From assembly GCA_016178705.1 (NCBI GenBank), contig JACOST010000011.1, positions 124,001 through 188,000 on the forward strand: DNA of 64,000 bases, given 5' to 3'. Made by a program: the position numbers and the translations under genes. Position 1 is the stretch's first letter; every line of letters begins with the position of its first letter. Source of the stretch: Deltaproteobacteria bacterium. GTDB lineage: Bacteria > Desulfobacterota > Binatia > HRBIN30 > JACQVA1. Positions 8,168 to 16,901 of this stretch are shown piece by piece. A model generated the notes under the pieces. It was given only the letters and a program-made list of their open reading frames with translations, was not told the origin of the DNA and did no database searches.

Positions 8168-11100
8168 ATGAACCCGCGGGCCACCATCATCATCGTCAAC
8201 TACAACACGTGCGACTTACTGCGCGCGTGCTTGATCTCGTTGCGCACGCACGCGCCCGACATCGCCGTCATGGTGGTCGACAACGCGTCGAGCGACGGCA
8301 GCGCGACCATGGTGGCGCGCGAATTCCCCGCCGTCCAAATACGGCGCAACGATCGCAATCTCGGCTTCGGCGCAGCCAACAACCAAGCGCTCGCCGACGT
8401 GCACACTGAATTCACGATGCTGCTCAATCCCGACACGCGGCTCGCGAACGATGTGATCACCGCGCTGGCGGAGACGCTCGACGCGCACCCCGCCGCGGCG
8501 GCCGCCGGCTGTCGACTGGTCGGGATCGATGGGCGGCCGCAACGCAGCGCCCGCCGCTTGCCGTCGGCGTGGACTTCGTTGCGCCACGCGCTCGGGCTCG
8601 CCGATCCGATTCCGACCGGCCTCAGCGACGTCGAGTGCGTCGACGGCGCCGCGGTGTTGCTGCGCACCGAGGCGCTGCAGGCCGTCCACGGCTTCAACGA
8701 AGCGTTCTTTCTGTACGCCGAAGATGCCGACCTCTGCTGTCGGCTGCGAGCCAACGGCTGGCGGGTCGTGTACGAACCACGCATCAGTGTGGCCCACGTC
8801 GGCGGCGGCTCCAGCGAGCGCGGCGGCACTCTCGACGATCGCCGGCGTTGGGAAGCACTCCACCGCTACGCCTCGATTCACTTCAGTGCGGCGGAGTACG
8901 GCGCCTACGTGTTCGCGCGGGGGTTGGAGTTGCTGCGGCAAACGCTCACCAGCGTAGTCCGCATCGTGGTCGCGCGTGACGCCGAGGCGACGCGCGCACT
9001 GCGCACCGTGTTGCGGCACCTGCGCTGGCACCCGGGTCTGCTGGTCGCGCGTTCCTCGACGTCACTGCGCGCCGGCGAGACGGCCGCTGGCGGCCTGACT
9101 GACACGCCCTCGTCTTCCGCTCTGTGGCAGTTCGGCACGCTGTTGTGGGCCTTCGTGCGCGCCCAGCGTCTGCCGCGCAGTGCGCACGACGTACGCCGCA
9201 TTCTCACCCAATGGGCGTTTCATGTGCGCACACGCGGCCGGTTGATTCGCACCGCCGTGACGCGTGCGCGCCGCAGCCGTCTCGGCTACGCGCGCTGGCG
9301 GGCGATCAACGACTATCGCGCCGCATACGCCCCGCTACAGCGTGCGGTGGTGGCGGCGTGGTCCGACCCACCATGGATCAGCGTCGTCATACGCGTCGAG
9401 CGAGCCGAGCAGCGATGGTTGCAACGCGCCATCGAATCAGTCTGCGCACAAGTGTACCCGCACTGGGAAATCTGGATCAGCGATGACGGCGCCGACCCAA
9501 CGCTCACGCACTGGCTGCGGAGCCTCGCCGAGCGGGAACCGCGTCTGCACGTTGCGACGCAGCCGCAGCTCACACGCGCCGCCGCACTCAACGCCGCTGT
9601 GGCCGATGCCACCGGTACGTTCGTCCTGTGGCTCGATCACCAGACGACGCTCGAACCCGATGCGCTGTACTATCTCGCCGTCTATTGCGCCGAACACCGG
9701 GGCACCGACGTCGTGTACTGGGACGACGATCTCATCGACGACGCCGGGCAGCGATTGTCTCCGCGCTTCAAGCCCGACTGGAATCCGACGTTGCTGCTGT
9801 CGCACAACTACCTCGGTCGCTGCTTCGCCGCGCGCCGCGCCCACGTGCTCGCCATCGGCGGCGTGCGCGAAGGCTTCGGCGACGCGGACGACTTCGACTT
9901 GGTCTTGCGCCTGACGGAGGCAAGCGATGGCATCGCCCATCTCGCGCTGCTGCTCCATCACGAGCGCGCACCGACCCAGGCGCGAGACGTGGCCGGCGTT
10001 ATCGCCGCCGGCCAACGGGCGCTCGACGATGCCTTGGCCCGGCGCGGAATCGCCGCGCGCGCACAAGCTCCGGCGTTCGCACAGCCGGCGGGGCACACCC
10101 TCTACCGCCTGCACTTTCAGCACGACGGCCGCGAGCGGGTCAGCATCATCATCCCCACCCGCAATCAGCGCGCGATGCTGCGCCGCTGCGTGCGCAGCAT
10201 CGCGACCCTCACCACCTATCCCAACTACGAGATCGTGATCGTCGACGACGATAGCGACGATCCAGGTACGCAGGCGTACTTTGCGACGCTCGATTCGCCG
10301 CGCCATCGCGTGCTGCGCTTCGGCGATCGTCAGGGGTTCAACTTCTCGCGTCTCCTCAACCAGGCCGTCGCGGCGGTCGACTCCCCTTATGTGATCCTGC
10401 TCAACAACGACACCGAGGTGCTGTCACCCGACTGGATCGAGGTGCTGCTCGGCTTCGCCAAGCTGCCACAGGTCGGCGCGGTGGGTGCGCGGTTGCTCTA
10501 CCCCGACGGTCGCGTGCAACACGCCGGCGTGTTGCTGGTCGGGCGCGGCGTCGCGCTCGAAGCGTTTCAAGGTCTGCCCGACTGGTCGCCGGGCTATCTC
10601 AACTACGCGATGCTCTCCCGCGAGTATCCGGCAGTGACCGGCGCGTGCCTGATGACGCCGCGCCAACTGTTTCTCGACGTCGGCGGCTTCGACGAAACCG
10701 ACCTGCGCGTGGCCTATCAAGATGTCGACTACTGCCTGCGGCTCGGCGCGGCCGACTATCGCTGCGTGCACGCCGCCAGCGCCGAGCTGTTGCACTATGA
10801 ACACGGCAGCCGCGAGGGGGTCGTTGATCCGCATGAGGCAGCCGTCATGCGCGAGCGTTGGGCCGACCGTCTCGACGACTACGAGACGTACAACCCGAAC
10901 CTTTCCCTGCTCGACGGCCGCTTCGAGATCGCGTTGGTTTGCACGCGCCCGCTGAGCTGGCCACAGCCGACGCGAGCCGCCTTGGTGGTCCCCCACCTCG
11001 ACAACACGGGCGAGCTACAGATGTCGCACGAGGTCAGCCGCGTGCTGCGCGGCCTGGGCGCGGAGGTGACCGTGTTCGCAGCGCGCGATGGTCCGCAACG

Positions 11101-12106
11101 CGACATGTTCGAACGCGAGGGCGTCACCGTTCGCATTGATGGCGCACGCCGCGGCCACGTGAGCGATCTCGTCGCCACGTTGCGAGCGGGCGCCTTCGAT
11201 CTCGTGGGCGCGTGCGGGCTGGATGCGTTCGACGCCGTCAACGCCGCCCACGCCGCCGGTCTGCCGGCGATCTGGTACATCGATGAAGGGCGCGATTGGT
11301 CGCGGCACTTCGCCGACCCGATCGCTGAGAGCGTGCACAACGCACTCGTCTGCACGACCAGCGTCGTCTGTGGCAGTCATGCGGTCCGCCTCCAGTTGCA
11401 GGTGCCGCGGGCGGTACACCTTGCCGTGGTCTACCCGGGCGTCGACGTGCAGGCAATCGCCGCGTATCAAGCGGCAACCAATCGGCACCAAGCGCGCGCG
11501 CAATTCGGTGTTGCCAACGATGCCTGGCTGATCGCCATGGTTGGGCATCCCTGCTCCGTGGCGAGCACGCGCGATCTCATCGCCGCCGCCGCGCAGCTGC
11601 TCGCTACCGAGCCGAAGCTGTCGCTGCACCTCGTCATTGCGGGAATCGACGAGACCCTAATCCACTCGCTGCGCGGCGCGGATGGCGGGGGACTTCCCGC
11701 CGGCATCCATCTCGGCTTCTGCCCTGACGAGGCCACGTTTGCGCTCCTTCACGCCTGCGACACGTTCGTGGACATTGCCGCGGACGAGCGGCTGTCGATC
11801 GCATTGTTGCAGGCCATGGCCTTCGAGCGGCCAATCGTGGCCTCCGCATCGGCAGCGCATCGCGAAGCGGTCCACGACAACATCTCGGCACAGCTCGTGC
11901 CGACAGGCGATCGCGATGCGCTCGCGGCGGCGTTGCGCCACCTGCGACAACATCCAGAGCACACCGCCCGATTGGCGCGCAACGCGCGCGATACTGTCCG
12001 CTTTCGCTTCGACGCCTGCTTCAGCGAGCAGGCGCACCGTCAGATCATCGAGCGCGTGCTGCCGCAGGTGATCACGCGGCGCGCCACAGCGACGTCAGGC
12101 GCGTGA
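8168..12106 (+). CDS. multi-domain glycosyltransferase: GT2-GT2-GT2-GT4-like
   Basis: A 1,312-residue protein (ATG at 8168; the frame is open upstream). Domain 1 (~4-230) is a rhamnosyltransferase-like GT2 with IIIVNYNTCDLL, VVDNASSDGS and LLNPDTRL. Domain 2 (~400-640) is GT2-like but where relatives have LDHDD it reads WLDHQTTLEPD, so the second Asp of the DXD is lost. Domain 3 (~656-920) is a full GT2: VSIIIPTRNQ, IVIVDDDSDD, LLNNDTEV, VAYQDVDYCLRLG. Domain 4 (~936-1312) is GT-B/GT4-like with VVYPGVDV and a C-terminal DTFVDIAADERLSIALLQAMAFERPIVAS donor-site block. Probably assembles a repeating surface glycan on one polypeptide. The end overlaps the convergent Wzt gene by 12 bases. Confidence 0.85.
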   Translation: MNPRATIIIVNYNTCDLLRACLISLRTHAPDIAVMVVDNASSDGSATMVAREFPAVQIRRNDRNLGFGAANNQALADVHTEFTMLLNPDTRLANDVITALAETLDAHPAAAAAGCRLVGIDGRPQRSARRLPSAWTSLRHALGLADPIPTGLSDVECVDGAAVLLRTEALQAVHGFNEAFFLYAEDADLCCRLRANGWRVVYEPRISVAHVGGGSSERGGTLDDRRRWEALHRYASIHFSAAEYGAYVFARGLELLRQTLTSVVRIVVARDAEATRALRTVLRHLRWHPGLLVARSSTSLRAGETAAGGLTDTPSSSALWQFGTLLWAFVRAQRLPRSAHDVRRILTQWAFHVRTRGRLIRTAVTRARRSRLGYARWRAINDYRAAYAPLQRAVVAAWSDPPWISVVIRVERAEQRWLQRAIESVCAQVYPHWEIWISDDGADPTLTHWLRSLAEREPRLHVATQPQLTRAAALNAAVADATGTFVLWLDHQTTLEPDALYYLAVYCAEHRGTDVVYWDDDLIDDAGQRLSPRFKPDWNPTLLLSHNYLGRCFAARRAHVLAIGGVREGFGDADDFDLVLRLTEASDGIAHLALLLHHERAPTQARDVAGVIAAGQRALDDALARRGIAARAQAPAFAQPAGHTLYRLHFQHDGRERVSIIIPTRNQRAMLRRCVRSIATLTTYPNYEIVIVDDDSDDPGTQAYFATLDSPRHRVLRFGDRQGFNFSRLLNQAVAAVDSPYVILLNNDTEVLSPDWIEVLLGFAKLPQVGAVGARLLYPDGRVQHAGVLLVGRGVALEAFQGLPDWSPGYLNYAMLSREYPAVTGACLMTPRQLFLDVGGFDETDLRVAYQDVDYCLRLGAADYRCVHAASAELLHYEHGSREGVVDPHEAAVMRERWADRLDDYETYNPNLSLLDGRFEIALVCTRPLSWPQPTRAALVVPHLDNTGELQMSHEVSRVLRGLGAEVTVFAARDGPQRDMFEREGVTVRIDGARRGHVSDLVATLRAGAFDLVGACGLDAFDAVNAAHAAGLPAIWYIDEGRDWSRHFADPIAESVHNALVCTTSVVCGSHAVRLQLQVPRAVHLAVVYPGVDVQAIAAYQAATNRHQARAQFGVANDAWLIAMVGHPCSVASTRDLIAAAAQLLATEPKLSLHLVIAGIDETLIHSLRGADGGGLPAGIHLGFCPDEATFALLHACDTFVDIAADERLSIALLQAMAFERPIVASASAAHREAVHDNISAQLVPTGDRDALAAALRHLRQHPEHTARLARNARDTVRFRFDACFSEQAHRQIIERVLPQVITRRATATSGA

Positions 12107-13387
12107 TTGAGCCGCCGGTGCGGTCTCGCCGTGCGTCAACGCAACCTGCACACGCACCCTAGGCAACCGCATCCAGCCGTAACGGCCGCCGGGATCCACG
12201 GTCTCAATCACCAAGGCGTTGTCGATCCAGTCGCAGAATTGGTGCTGTTCGAGATCGCCATCCGCGAGCGCCGGCGAGAACGAGTAGGGACCGGCCGCCA
12301 ACGTCGGCCAGGCGAACTCGAACCCGGTCGTCAGCGTGTCGCCCGGCATCAGCGAGGGGACGATGATGCCTTCGTACATCGTGTTGGTCGCGGTCACGAT
12401 GTCGCCGAGCCGGTTGCGCATGGTGAAGCCGAGGATCGGCGAACGCACCGCGCGTTGCGCGCGCGCGGTGACGCGCACACGACAGCGGCGGCCGGGTCGC
12501 ACGGCGCCGTCCACATCGAGGCCGATGCCGAGGATCTGCCCATCGCCGTTACCGTGGCGATGATCGACATGCGGGATTTCGAACACGGGCGGCACATCAC
12601 CCGCCGGCAGTGGCTGCGCCGGCGTTGCCGGGAGCCATACGTCGCCGGCCCCGGTTTCCCCGGCGGTGCGTGAGCCGAGGTATTCGCGCACCACGCGATC
12701 CGGTTCGCCTTCCGCCATCAGGCGCCCCTCGTCGAGCCAGGCCGCGCGCGCACACAGGTTGGTGACGGCGTTGTAGTCGTGCGTCACCAACACCACGGTG
12801 ACACCCGACGCTTGCAGCTCGCGGATGCGGCGCATGCAGCGTTGCTGAAAGAACGCGTCGCCGACGGCGAGCACTTCGTCGATCAGCAGCACCTCGGGCT
12901 CGACGCTGATCGCGGTGGCGAAGGCGAGCCGAGCAATCATGCCGCTCGAGTAGGTTTTCATCGGCCGATCGAAGGCGGCGCCGATGTCGGCGAAGGCACG
13001 CAGCGCCGGCATCCGCTGCGTCATCTCGCGGCGCGACACACCACCGAGCAATCCGCCGATGTAGGCGTTCTCGATGCCGCTGAACTCGGGACTGAAGCCG
13101 GCGCCGAGTTCGAGCACCGCGCTCACCCGCCCGTGCGCTGCGGCGCGTCCGGAGGTCAACGTCACGGTACCCGCGAGCACCTGCAGCAACGTCGACTTCC
13201 CTGACCCGTTGCGGCCGATGACGCCGTAGGTCACGCCGCGCGGGACAGTGAGGCTGACGCCACGCAACGCATGCACCTCGGTGCCGCGTGGGGTACCGGT
13301 GATGCGCTGCCAGACGCGATCAAGTGGATGACGATAGACGCGGTACACCTTGACCGCGTCAACAACCTCAATGGCCGTGTCCGCCAT
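12095..13387 (-). CDS. wzt: ABC transporter ATP-binding protein of polysaccharide export (Wzt-like)
   Basis: 430 residues from the ATG at 13387 (MADTAIEVVDAVKVYRVYRH); a GTG at 13399 overlapping the permease stop is an alternative. Walker A is GRNGSGKSTLLQ, the Q-loop/signature region includes FSPEFSGIENAYIGG and KTYSSGMIARLAFA, and Walker B is EVLLIDEVLAVGDAFF, all typical of Wzt/TagH proteins. The C-terminal ~150 residues form a Wzt_C-like beta-sandwich (LGFTMRNRLGDIVTATNTMYEG), which in O-antigen exporters recognises the finished, capped glycan. It pairs with the permease gene eight bases upstream. Confidence 0.9.
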   Translation of the reverse strand: MADTAIEVVDAVKVYRVYRHPLDRVWQRITGTPRGTEVHALRGVSLTVPRGVTYGVIGRNGSGKSTLLQVLAGTVTLTSGRAAAHGRVSAVLELGAGFSPEFSGIENAYIGGLLGGVSRREMTQRMPALRAFADIGAAFDRPMKTYSSGMIARLAFATAISVEPEVLLIDEVLAVGDAFFQQRCMRRIRELQASGVTVVLVTHDYNAVTNLCARAAWLDEGRLMAEGEPDRVVREYLGSRTAGETGAGDVWLPATPAQPLPAGDVPPVFEIPHVDHRHGNGDGQILGIGLDVDGAVRPGRRCRVRVTARAQRAVRSPILGFTMRNRLGDIVTATNTMYEGIIVPSLMPGDTLTTGFEFAWPTLAAGPYSFSPALADGDLEQHQFCDWIDNALVIETVDPGGRYGWMRLPRVRVQVALTHGETAPAAQSRA

Positions 13388-13395
13388 CGCCGGGC

Positions 13396-14196
13396 TCACA
13401 CGACATCCGCGAACGCGGGCCGCGCGGTGCGGAACACCAACCAGCCACCGACCGCGCACACGCCGCCGACGACGAGCGAGACCGCCGCGGCGTCGAGCGA
13501 CGGCAGCCGGCCGTCGAAGAGCAGGTCACGCGCGACCGCAATGTGCGGCGTCAGCGGATTGAGAAAGCGCAACCAGCCGAGCGCTTCGAGGTTACTCGCC
13601 GGGTACAGCACTGGCGTCACAAACAACCACATCGTCAGCAACGGCCCGACCGCATCGCCGAGGTCGCGGATGAAGGCGCCGACGGCCGCGAGAAACCACA
13701 CCGCGCCGGCGCAGAATGCCAGGTGCCCGACCAACGCCAGCGGCGCCAGCGGCATCAGCCAGGGCGGCGCGCCGCGCACCAGCCAGGTGACGACGAACAA
13801 CGCGCTGCAGCCGAGGAGAAACTGGAGATACGACGCCAGGACGATCGACAACGGCAACGCGCTGAGGGGTACCGCGACTTTACGAACTAGGTGGGCATTG
13901 CCGCGAATCAGACGCGGCGCGCGGGTCGCGCAATCGGCGAAGATCGTCCACGGCAGCAGCCCCGAGAAGAGAAAGAGCGCGTAGTCCGCACGATCGGCGC
14001 CCGGCCGCACACGGATCGGCGCAATGCTGGAAAATACGAAGCTGTAGACGACCAAGAAGGCGAGCGGGATAACCAGTCCGGTCACCCACCCCAGGACGTT
14101 GCCGCGATAGCGCGCCTCGAAGTCGCGGCGCGCCAACACCCACACCAATTCGAAATAGCGAGCGAGGCGGTCAGTCGGGCGCGGGGTGGGGGTCAT
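13396..14196 (-). CDS. wzm: ABC-2 type polysaccharide/O-antigen export permease (Wzm-like)
   Basis: 266 residues from the ATG at 14196 (MTPTPRPTDRLARYFELVWVLARRDFEARYRGNVLGW). The RDFEARYRGNVLGWVTGLVIPLAFLVVYSFVFS opening, the LLPWTIFADCATRAPRLIRGNAHLVRKVAVPLSALPL middle and about six membrane segments are those of ABC-2 permeases that export LPS or teichoic-acid-type glycans across the inner membrane. The open frame continues upstream through the tRNA-Ser gene, but that part is antisense to the tRNA and not coding. Confidence 0.9.
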   Translation of the reverse strand: MTPTPRPTDRLARYFELVWVLARRDFEARYRGNVLGWVTGLVIPLAFLVVYSFVFSSIAPIRVRPGADRADYALFLFSGLLPWTIFADCATRAPRLIRGNAHLVRKVAVPLSALPLSIVLASYLQFLLGCSALFVVTWLVRGAPPWLMPLAPLALVGHLAFCAGAVWFLAAVGAFIRDLGDAVGPLLTMWLFVTPVLYPASNLEALGWLRFLNPLTPHIAVARDLLFDGRLPSLDAAAVSLVVGGVCAVGGWLVFRTARPAFADVV

Positions 14197-14413
14197 TCTA
14201 GTCGGTGTGTGGTGAACCAGAGTGTGCGAGTCTGATACCAGAAACCCGCCGCGCCGGACAACGCACCGGCGCCGCACCGCGCTGGCACCCACGCCGCGAG
14301 GCGAGTAAGCGCTGAAATGTTTGCCGACGATTTGCAACTCGGCGTTCGAGCGGCTACCTCTGCACACAGGAGTTGACCCGCGGCCACACCAATTCGGCCA
14401 CTGAAATATCCTT

Positions 14414-14498
14414 GGAGGGGTGGGTGAGCGGTTGAAACCACCGGTCTTGAAAATCGGCGACCCGCAAGGGTCCGGGAGTTCGAATCTCCCCCCCTCCG
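14414..14498 (+). tRNA. tRNA-Ser (anticodon TGA)
   Basis: The acceptor stem GGAGGGG (14414-14420) pairs with CCCCTCC (14491-14497), with discriminator G at 14498. The anticodon arm is CCGGT-CTTGAAA-ATCGG with anticodon TGA at 14448-14450. The T arm is GGGAG-TTCGAAT-CTCCC (14474-14490), and a long variable arm (CGACCCGCAAGGGTC region) marks a class II tRNA. No CCA is encoded. It reads UCA and other UCN serine codons. Confidence 0.95.
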
Positions 14499-14522
14499 CT
14501 CTTTGCTGCAACTAACGCCGGC

Positions 14523-15089
14523 TCACTGCGGTACGCACGCGGGAGCCGCGGCATAGCCCGCGATCTCCGCGTCGACCGCGGCGGCCTTGTCGGTCCGCCC
14601 CTGCAACAGCCATTCGCGATAGAGCGCGCGGCCGCGTTCGCTGAGGGGCACGACGAACGGACTCACGCTGAAGCGTCGCACCGCATCGACACCGTTCTTC
14701 GGCACCCACAGCTCGCCGGCAAGCACCGCAACGGTCGCATCTCCCGCCAACGCGCAGGCGACGGTCGCGGGTGACGTGGCGAGTGCCAGCCCCTGCGTAT
14801 CGGTGAGTTGAAAGTTCGTCAGCCGCACGAACACCTTGTCGTGCAACCGATTGTGGACTTCGGCGCGATACTGGAAGCGCACCTGCGGCTCCGGCAAGCG
14901 CGTCCCGTCAGCAAAGGCGCGCTCCTCACTCGTGTTCTGCCAGACGGCTGTGACCTCGCCGATCTTCGACTCGGCGTTGAAGGGCGCCACCACGGGCACG
15001 CTCTCGCCATCACGCGAACAGCCGAAGCCGAACGCCAGCGCGAACGCGAGGCATCTCCAGCTCTTCAGCTTGCCCCACCGCTTCGGCAT
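14523..15089 (-). CDS. putative lipoprotein of unknown function
   Basis: 188 residues. The N-terminus MPKRWGKLKSWRCLAFALAFGFGCSRDGE has a basic start, a hydrophobic stretch and a Cys in a loose lipobox (GFGC, not the canonical L-A-G-C), suggesting a lipid-anchored or secreted protein. The body has beta-rich text (VRFQYRAEVHNRLHDKVFVRLTNFQLTDTQG, FSVSPFVVPLSERGRALYREWL) that I do not recognise. It lies 14 bases downstream of the His/Pro-rich secreted protein gene and is probably co-transcribed. Confidence 0.55.
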   Translation of the reverse strand: MPKRWGKLKSWRCLAFALAFGFGCSRDGESVPVVAPFNAESKIGEVTAVWQNTSEERAFADGTRLPEPQVRFQYRAEVHNRLHDKVFVRLTNFQLTDTQGLALATSPATVACALAGDATVAVLAGELWVPKNGVDAVRRFSVSPFVVPLSERGRALYREWLLQGRTDKAAAVDAEIAGYAAAPACVPQ

Positions 15090-15103
15090 GCTGACTCAGG
15101 CGC

Positions 15104-15436
15104 CTAGCGCTCGCCGAACGGGGCCGGGCCGGCGGCACCGTGCGGGGCTGGGCCAACCGCGCCGTGCGGCGCCGGTCCAGGCGCCCCATGCGGCGCAGGG
15201 CCTGGTGCGCCATGGGGGGCGGGACCTTGCGGCGAGAAGAAGCGATGCTCGAGGTCCGCAGTGCGGCAGCTCTCGATATCGGCCGTGCTCAAGCCTGTCG
15301 CCTGCGCGACGGCCTGCGCGCTGTTGCCTTGCTGCAGCAGCGCGCGAATGTCGCCACAGTTCTGCGCTGTCGCGCTGGTTGCAGCGAGCGCCAGCGCTGT
15401 TGCCGTCCACACACTCATACGCGCGTATGCCGTCAT
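15104..15436 (-). CDS. small secreted Cys-Cys module protein with GPAPHGAx octapeptide repeats
   Basis: 110 residues from the ATG at 15436, chosen because AAGGAAGG lies just upstream and the sequence then opens with a signal peptide (TATALALAATSATA). The mature part starts QNCGDIRALLQQGNSAQAVA and has a second Cys 31 residues later (ADIESCRT), then five 8-residue repeats GPAPHGAP/V/A ending GPAPFGER, encoded by 24-bp repeats at ~15107-15226. The Cys-Cys module matches, without gaps, that of the protein at 62633-62977. Function unknown; the His/Pro tail could bind metal or cell wall (inference). Confidence 0.65.
   Translation of the reverse strand: MTAYARMSVWTATALALAATSATAQNCGDIRALLQQGNSAQAVAQATGLSTADIESCRTADLEHRFFSPQGPAPHGAPGPAPHGAPGPAPHGAVGPAPHGAAGPAPFGER
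15107..15226 (-). repeat. five tandem 24-bp coding repeats (GPAPHGA-x)
   Basis: Five in-frame 24-bp units encode GPAPHGAP, GPAPHGAP, GPAPHGAV, GPAPHGAA and GPAPFGER at the C-terminus of the small secreted protein. Unit number may vary between strains. Confidence 0.7.
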
Positions 15437-15629
15437 GAAACCTTCCTTTCGTTTCGCAATCGGGAACTCCCGACCCGCACAATGGTTGCGGATCGATTCG
15501 AGGCACAAGTGAATCACGCGGGATTATAGGGACCGATTCGCAACTGACGCAACGCCGCGGCCGTCACCCCAGGAAGTCGCTCGCGACGCAGTGATGGTGT
15601 ATACAACCGCAACCAGCGAGGAGGACATC

Positions 15630-15956
15630 ATGAGTGACTTCTATCAGGCCGATAGCATCAAGAAACTGCGCAAGCTGCGCGAACTCAAACCCGACTTGTT
15701 CAAAGCGTTTGTCGAGTTCGACACCAAGGTTTTCGAAGAAAGCGCGTTACCGGTGAAGACCAAGGAATTGATTGCGGTCGCGGCGGCGCACATCACGCAA
15801 TGCCCATATTGCATCGACGCGCACGTGCAGCGCGCCAAGAAGGCCGGGGCAAGCGATACGGAGATCGCCGAATCGGTATTCGTGGCGATGGCGCTGCGCG
15901 CCGGCGGCTCGTGGGCGCACAGCTGCATCGCGATGGAAAGCTTGGAGAAGGCGTAA
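15630..15956 (+). CDS. carboxymuconolactone decarboxylase / AhpD family protein
   Basis: 108 residues from the ATG at 15630, preceded by GAGGAGG at a good distance. The active-site pattern E-x-CPYC-x3-H is visible as ITQCPYCIDAHVQRAKKAG, the redox CxxC plus His of AhpD-like members that reduce peroxide-detoxifying partners. The length suits the single-domain CMD family. Stand-alone gene; the partner peroxidase is not in the window. Confidence 0.85.
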   Translation: MSDFYQADSIKKLRKLRELKPDLFKAFVEFDTKVFEESALPVKTKELIAVAAAHITQCPYCIDAHVQRAKKAGASDTEIAESVFVAMALRAGGSWAHSCIAMESLEKA

Positions 15957-15988
15957 TCGCCTCGCAACGACCCACAGGCAAGCGAGCA

Positions 15989-16888
15989 ATGCGGAAGCCC
16001 GCCCCGCTGCGGCGCGGCGACGTGATCGGGGTGGTCGCGCCTGCGGCGGCGGTCGACTCGGCCGCGCTCGCCGCTGGCATCCATGCGCTCGAACAACTCG
16101 GGTTCCAGGTCCACGTGGGGCCGGCGGTGTTCCATCGCGACGGCTATCTCGCGGGCAGCGATCAGGAGCGCCTCGCCGATCTGATCGCGATGTTTCACAA
16201 CCCGGAGGTCAAAGCGATCATCGGCGCGCGGGGTGGCTACGGGTCGGGACGGTTGCTCCCGTTGCTCGACCCGGCGGTCGCCCGCGCACACCCTAAAATC
16301 GTCGTCGGCTTCAGCGACCTGACGTTTGTGCTCAGCGATTTGGTGCAGCGTTCGGGCTTGGTCGCCTTCCACGGTCCCGACGTCGTTCACGTCGGCCGCA
16401 ACGCCGAAGCGGCGACGCGCCTGGCGGCGCTGTTAGGTGGAGAACGGCACGATTGGAATTTGCGCGCGAGTGACGTCATTCAACCCGGCACCGCCGAAGG
16501 GCGGATCGTCGGCGGCTGCCTCTCGGTGTTGGTCGCCACGTTGGGCACTCCGTACGCAATCGAGACCGATCGGTGCTTGCTGTTTCTCGAAGACACCAAC
16601 GAGAAACCGTTTCGCATCGACCGCATGCTCACGCAGTTGCGTCAGGCGGGTAAACTCGATCAGGTCGCCGGCGTTGTCTTCGCGGACATGCACGCGTGCA
16701 GCGCCGGGCCGGATGAAGCAGTCACTGTCCGTGACGTGATCGCGGAAGCGTTCGCGGGCGCGATCTATCCCGTCGCCTTCGGGCTCCCCAGCGGCCACGG
16801 CACGGGCTCGGTCACGCTGCCCCTCGGTGTCCGAGCGCGGCTGGCGGGCGAGCGACTCACGCTGCTCGAATCACCGTTGTCGGAGTGA
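15989..16888 (+). CDS. ldcA: LD-carboxypeptidase (S66 family), murein recycling
   Basis: 299 residues from the ATG at 15989 (MRKPAPLRRGDVIGVVAPAA). The S66 serine nucleophile is Ser109 in VVGFSDLT; the Glu and His of the triad fit FLEDTNEKPFRIDRML and PSGHGTGSVTLPLGV. The family removes the terminal D-Ala from murein tetrapeptides in the cytoplasm, giving the tripeptide that Mpl re-uses. The mpl gene lies two genes downstream on the same strand, which supports the recycling role. Confidence 0.88.
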   Translation: MRKPAPLRRGDVIGVVAPAAAVDSAALAAGIHALEQLGFQVHVGPAVFHRDGYLAGSDQERLADLIAMFHNPEVKAIIGARGGYGSGRLLPLLDPAVARAHPKIVVGFSDLTFVLSDLVQRSGLVAFHGPDVVHVGRNAEAATRLAALLGGERHDWNLRASDVIQPGTAEGRIVGGCLSVLVATLGTPYAIETDRCLLFLEDTNEKPFRIDRMLTQLRQAGKLDQVAGVVFADMHACSAGPDEAVTVRDVIAEAFAGAIYPVAFGLPSGHGTGSVTLPLGVRARLAGERLTLLESPLSE

Positions 16889-16901
16889 GCCGACTCCCCG
16901 C

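Noticed and set aside
14197-14511. Upstream extension of the Wzm frame giving GGRFELPDP text.
   Set aside because: This is the antisense translation of the tRNA-Ser gene; such GRFELPDP peptides are a common artefact.
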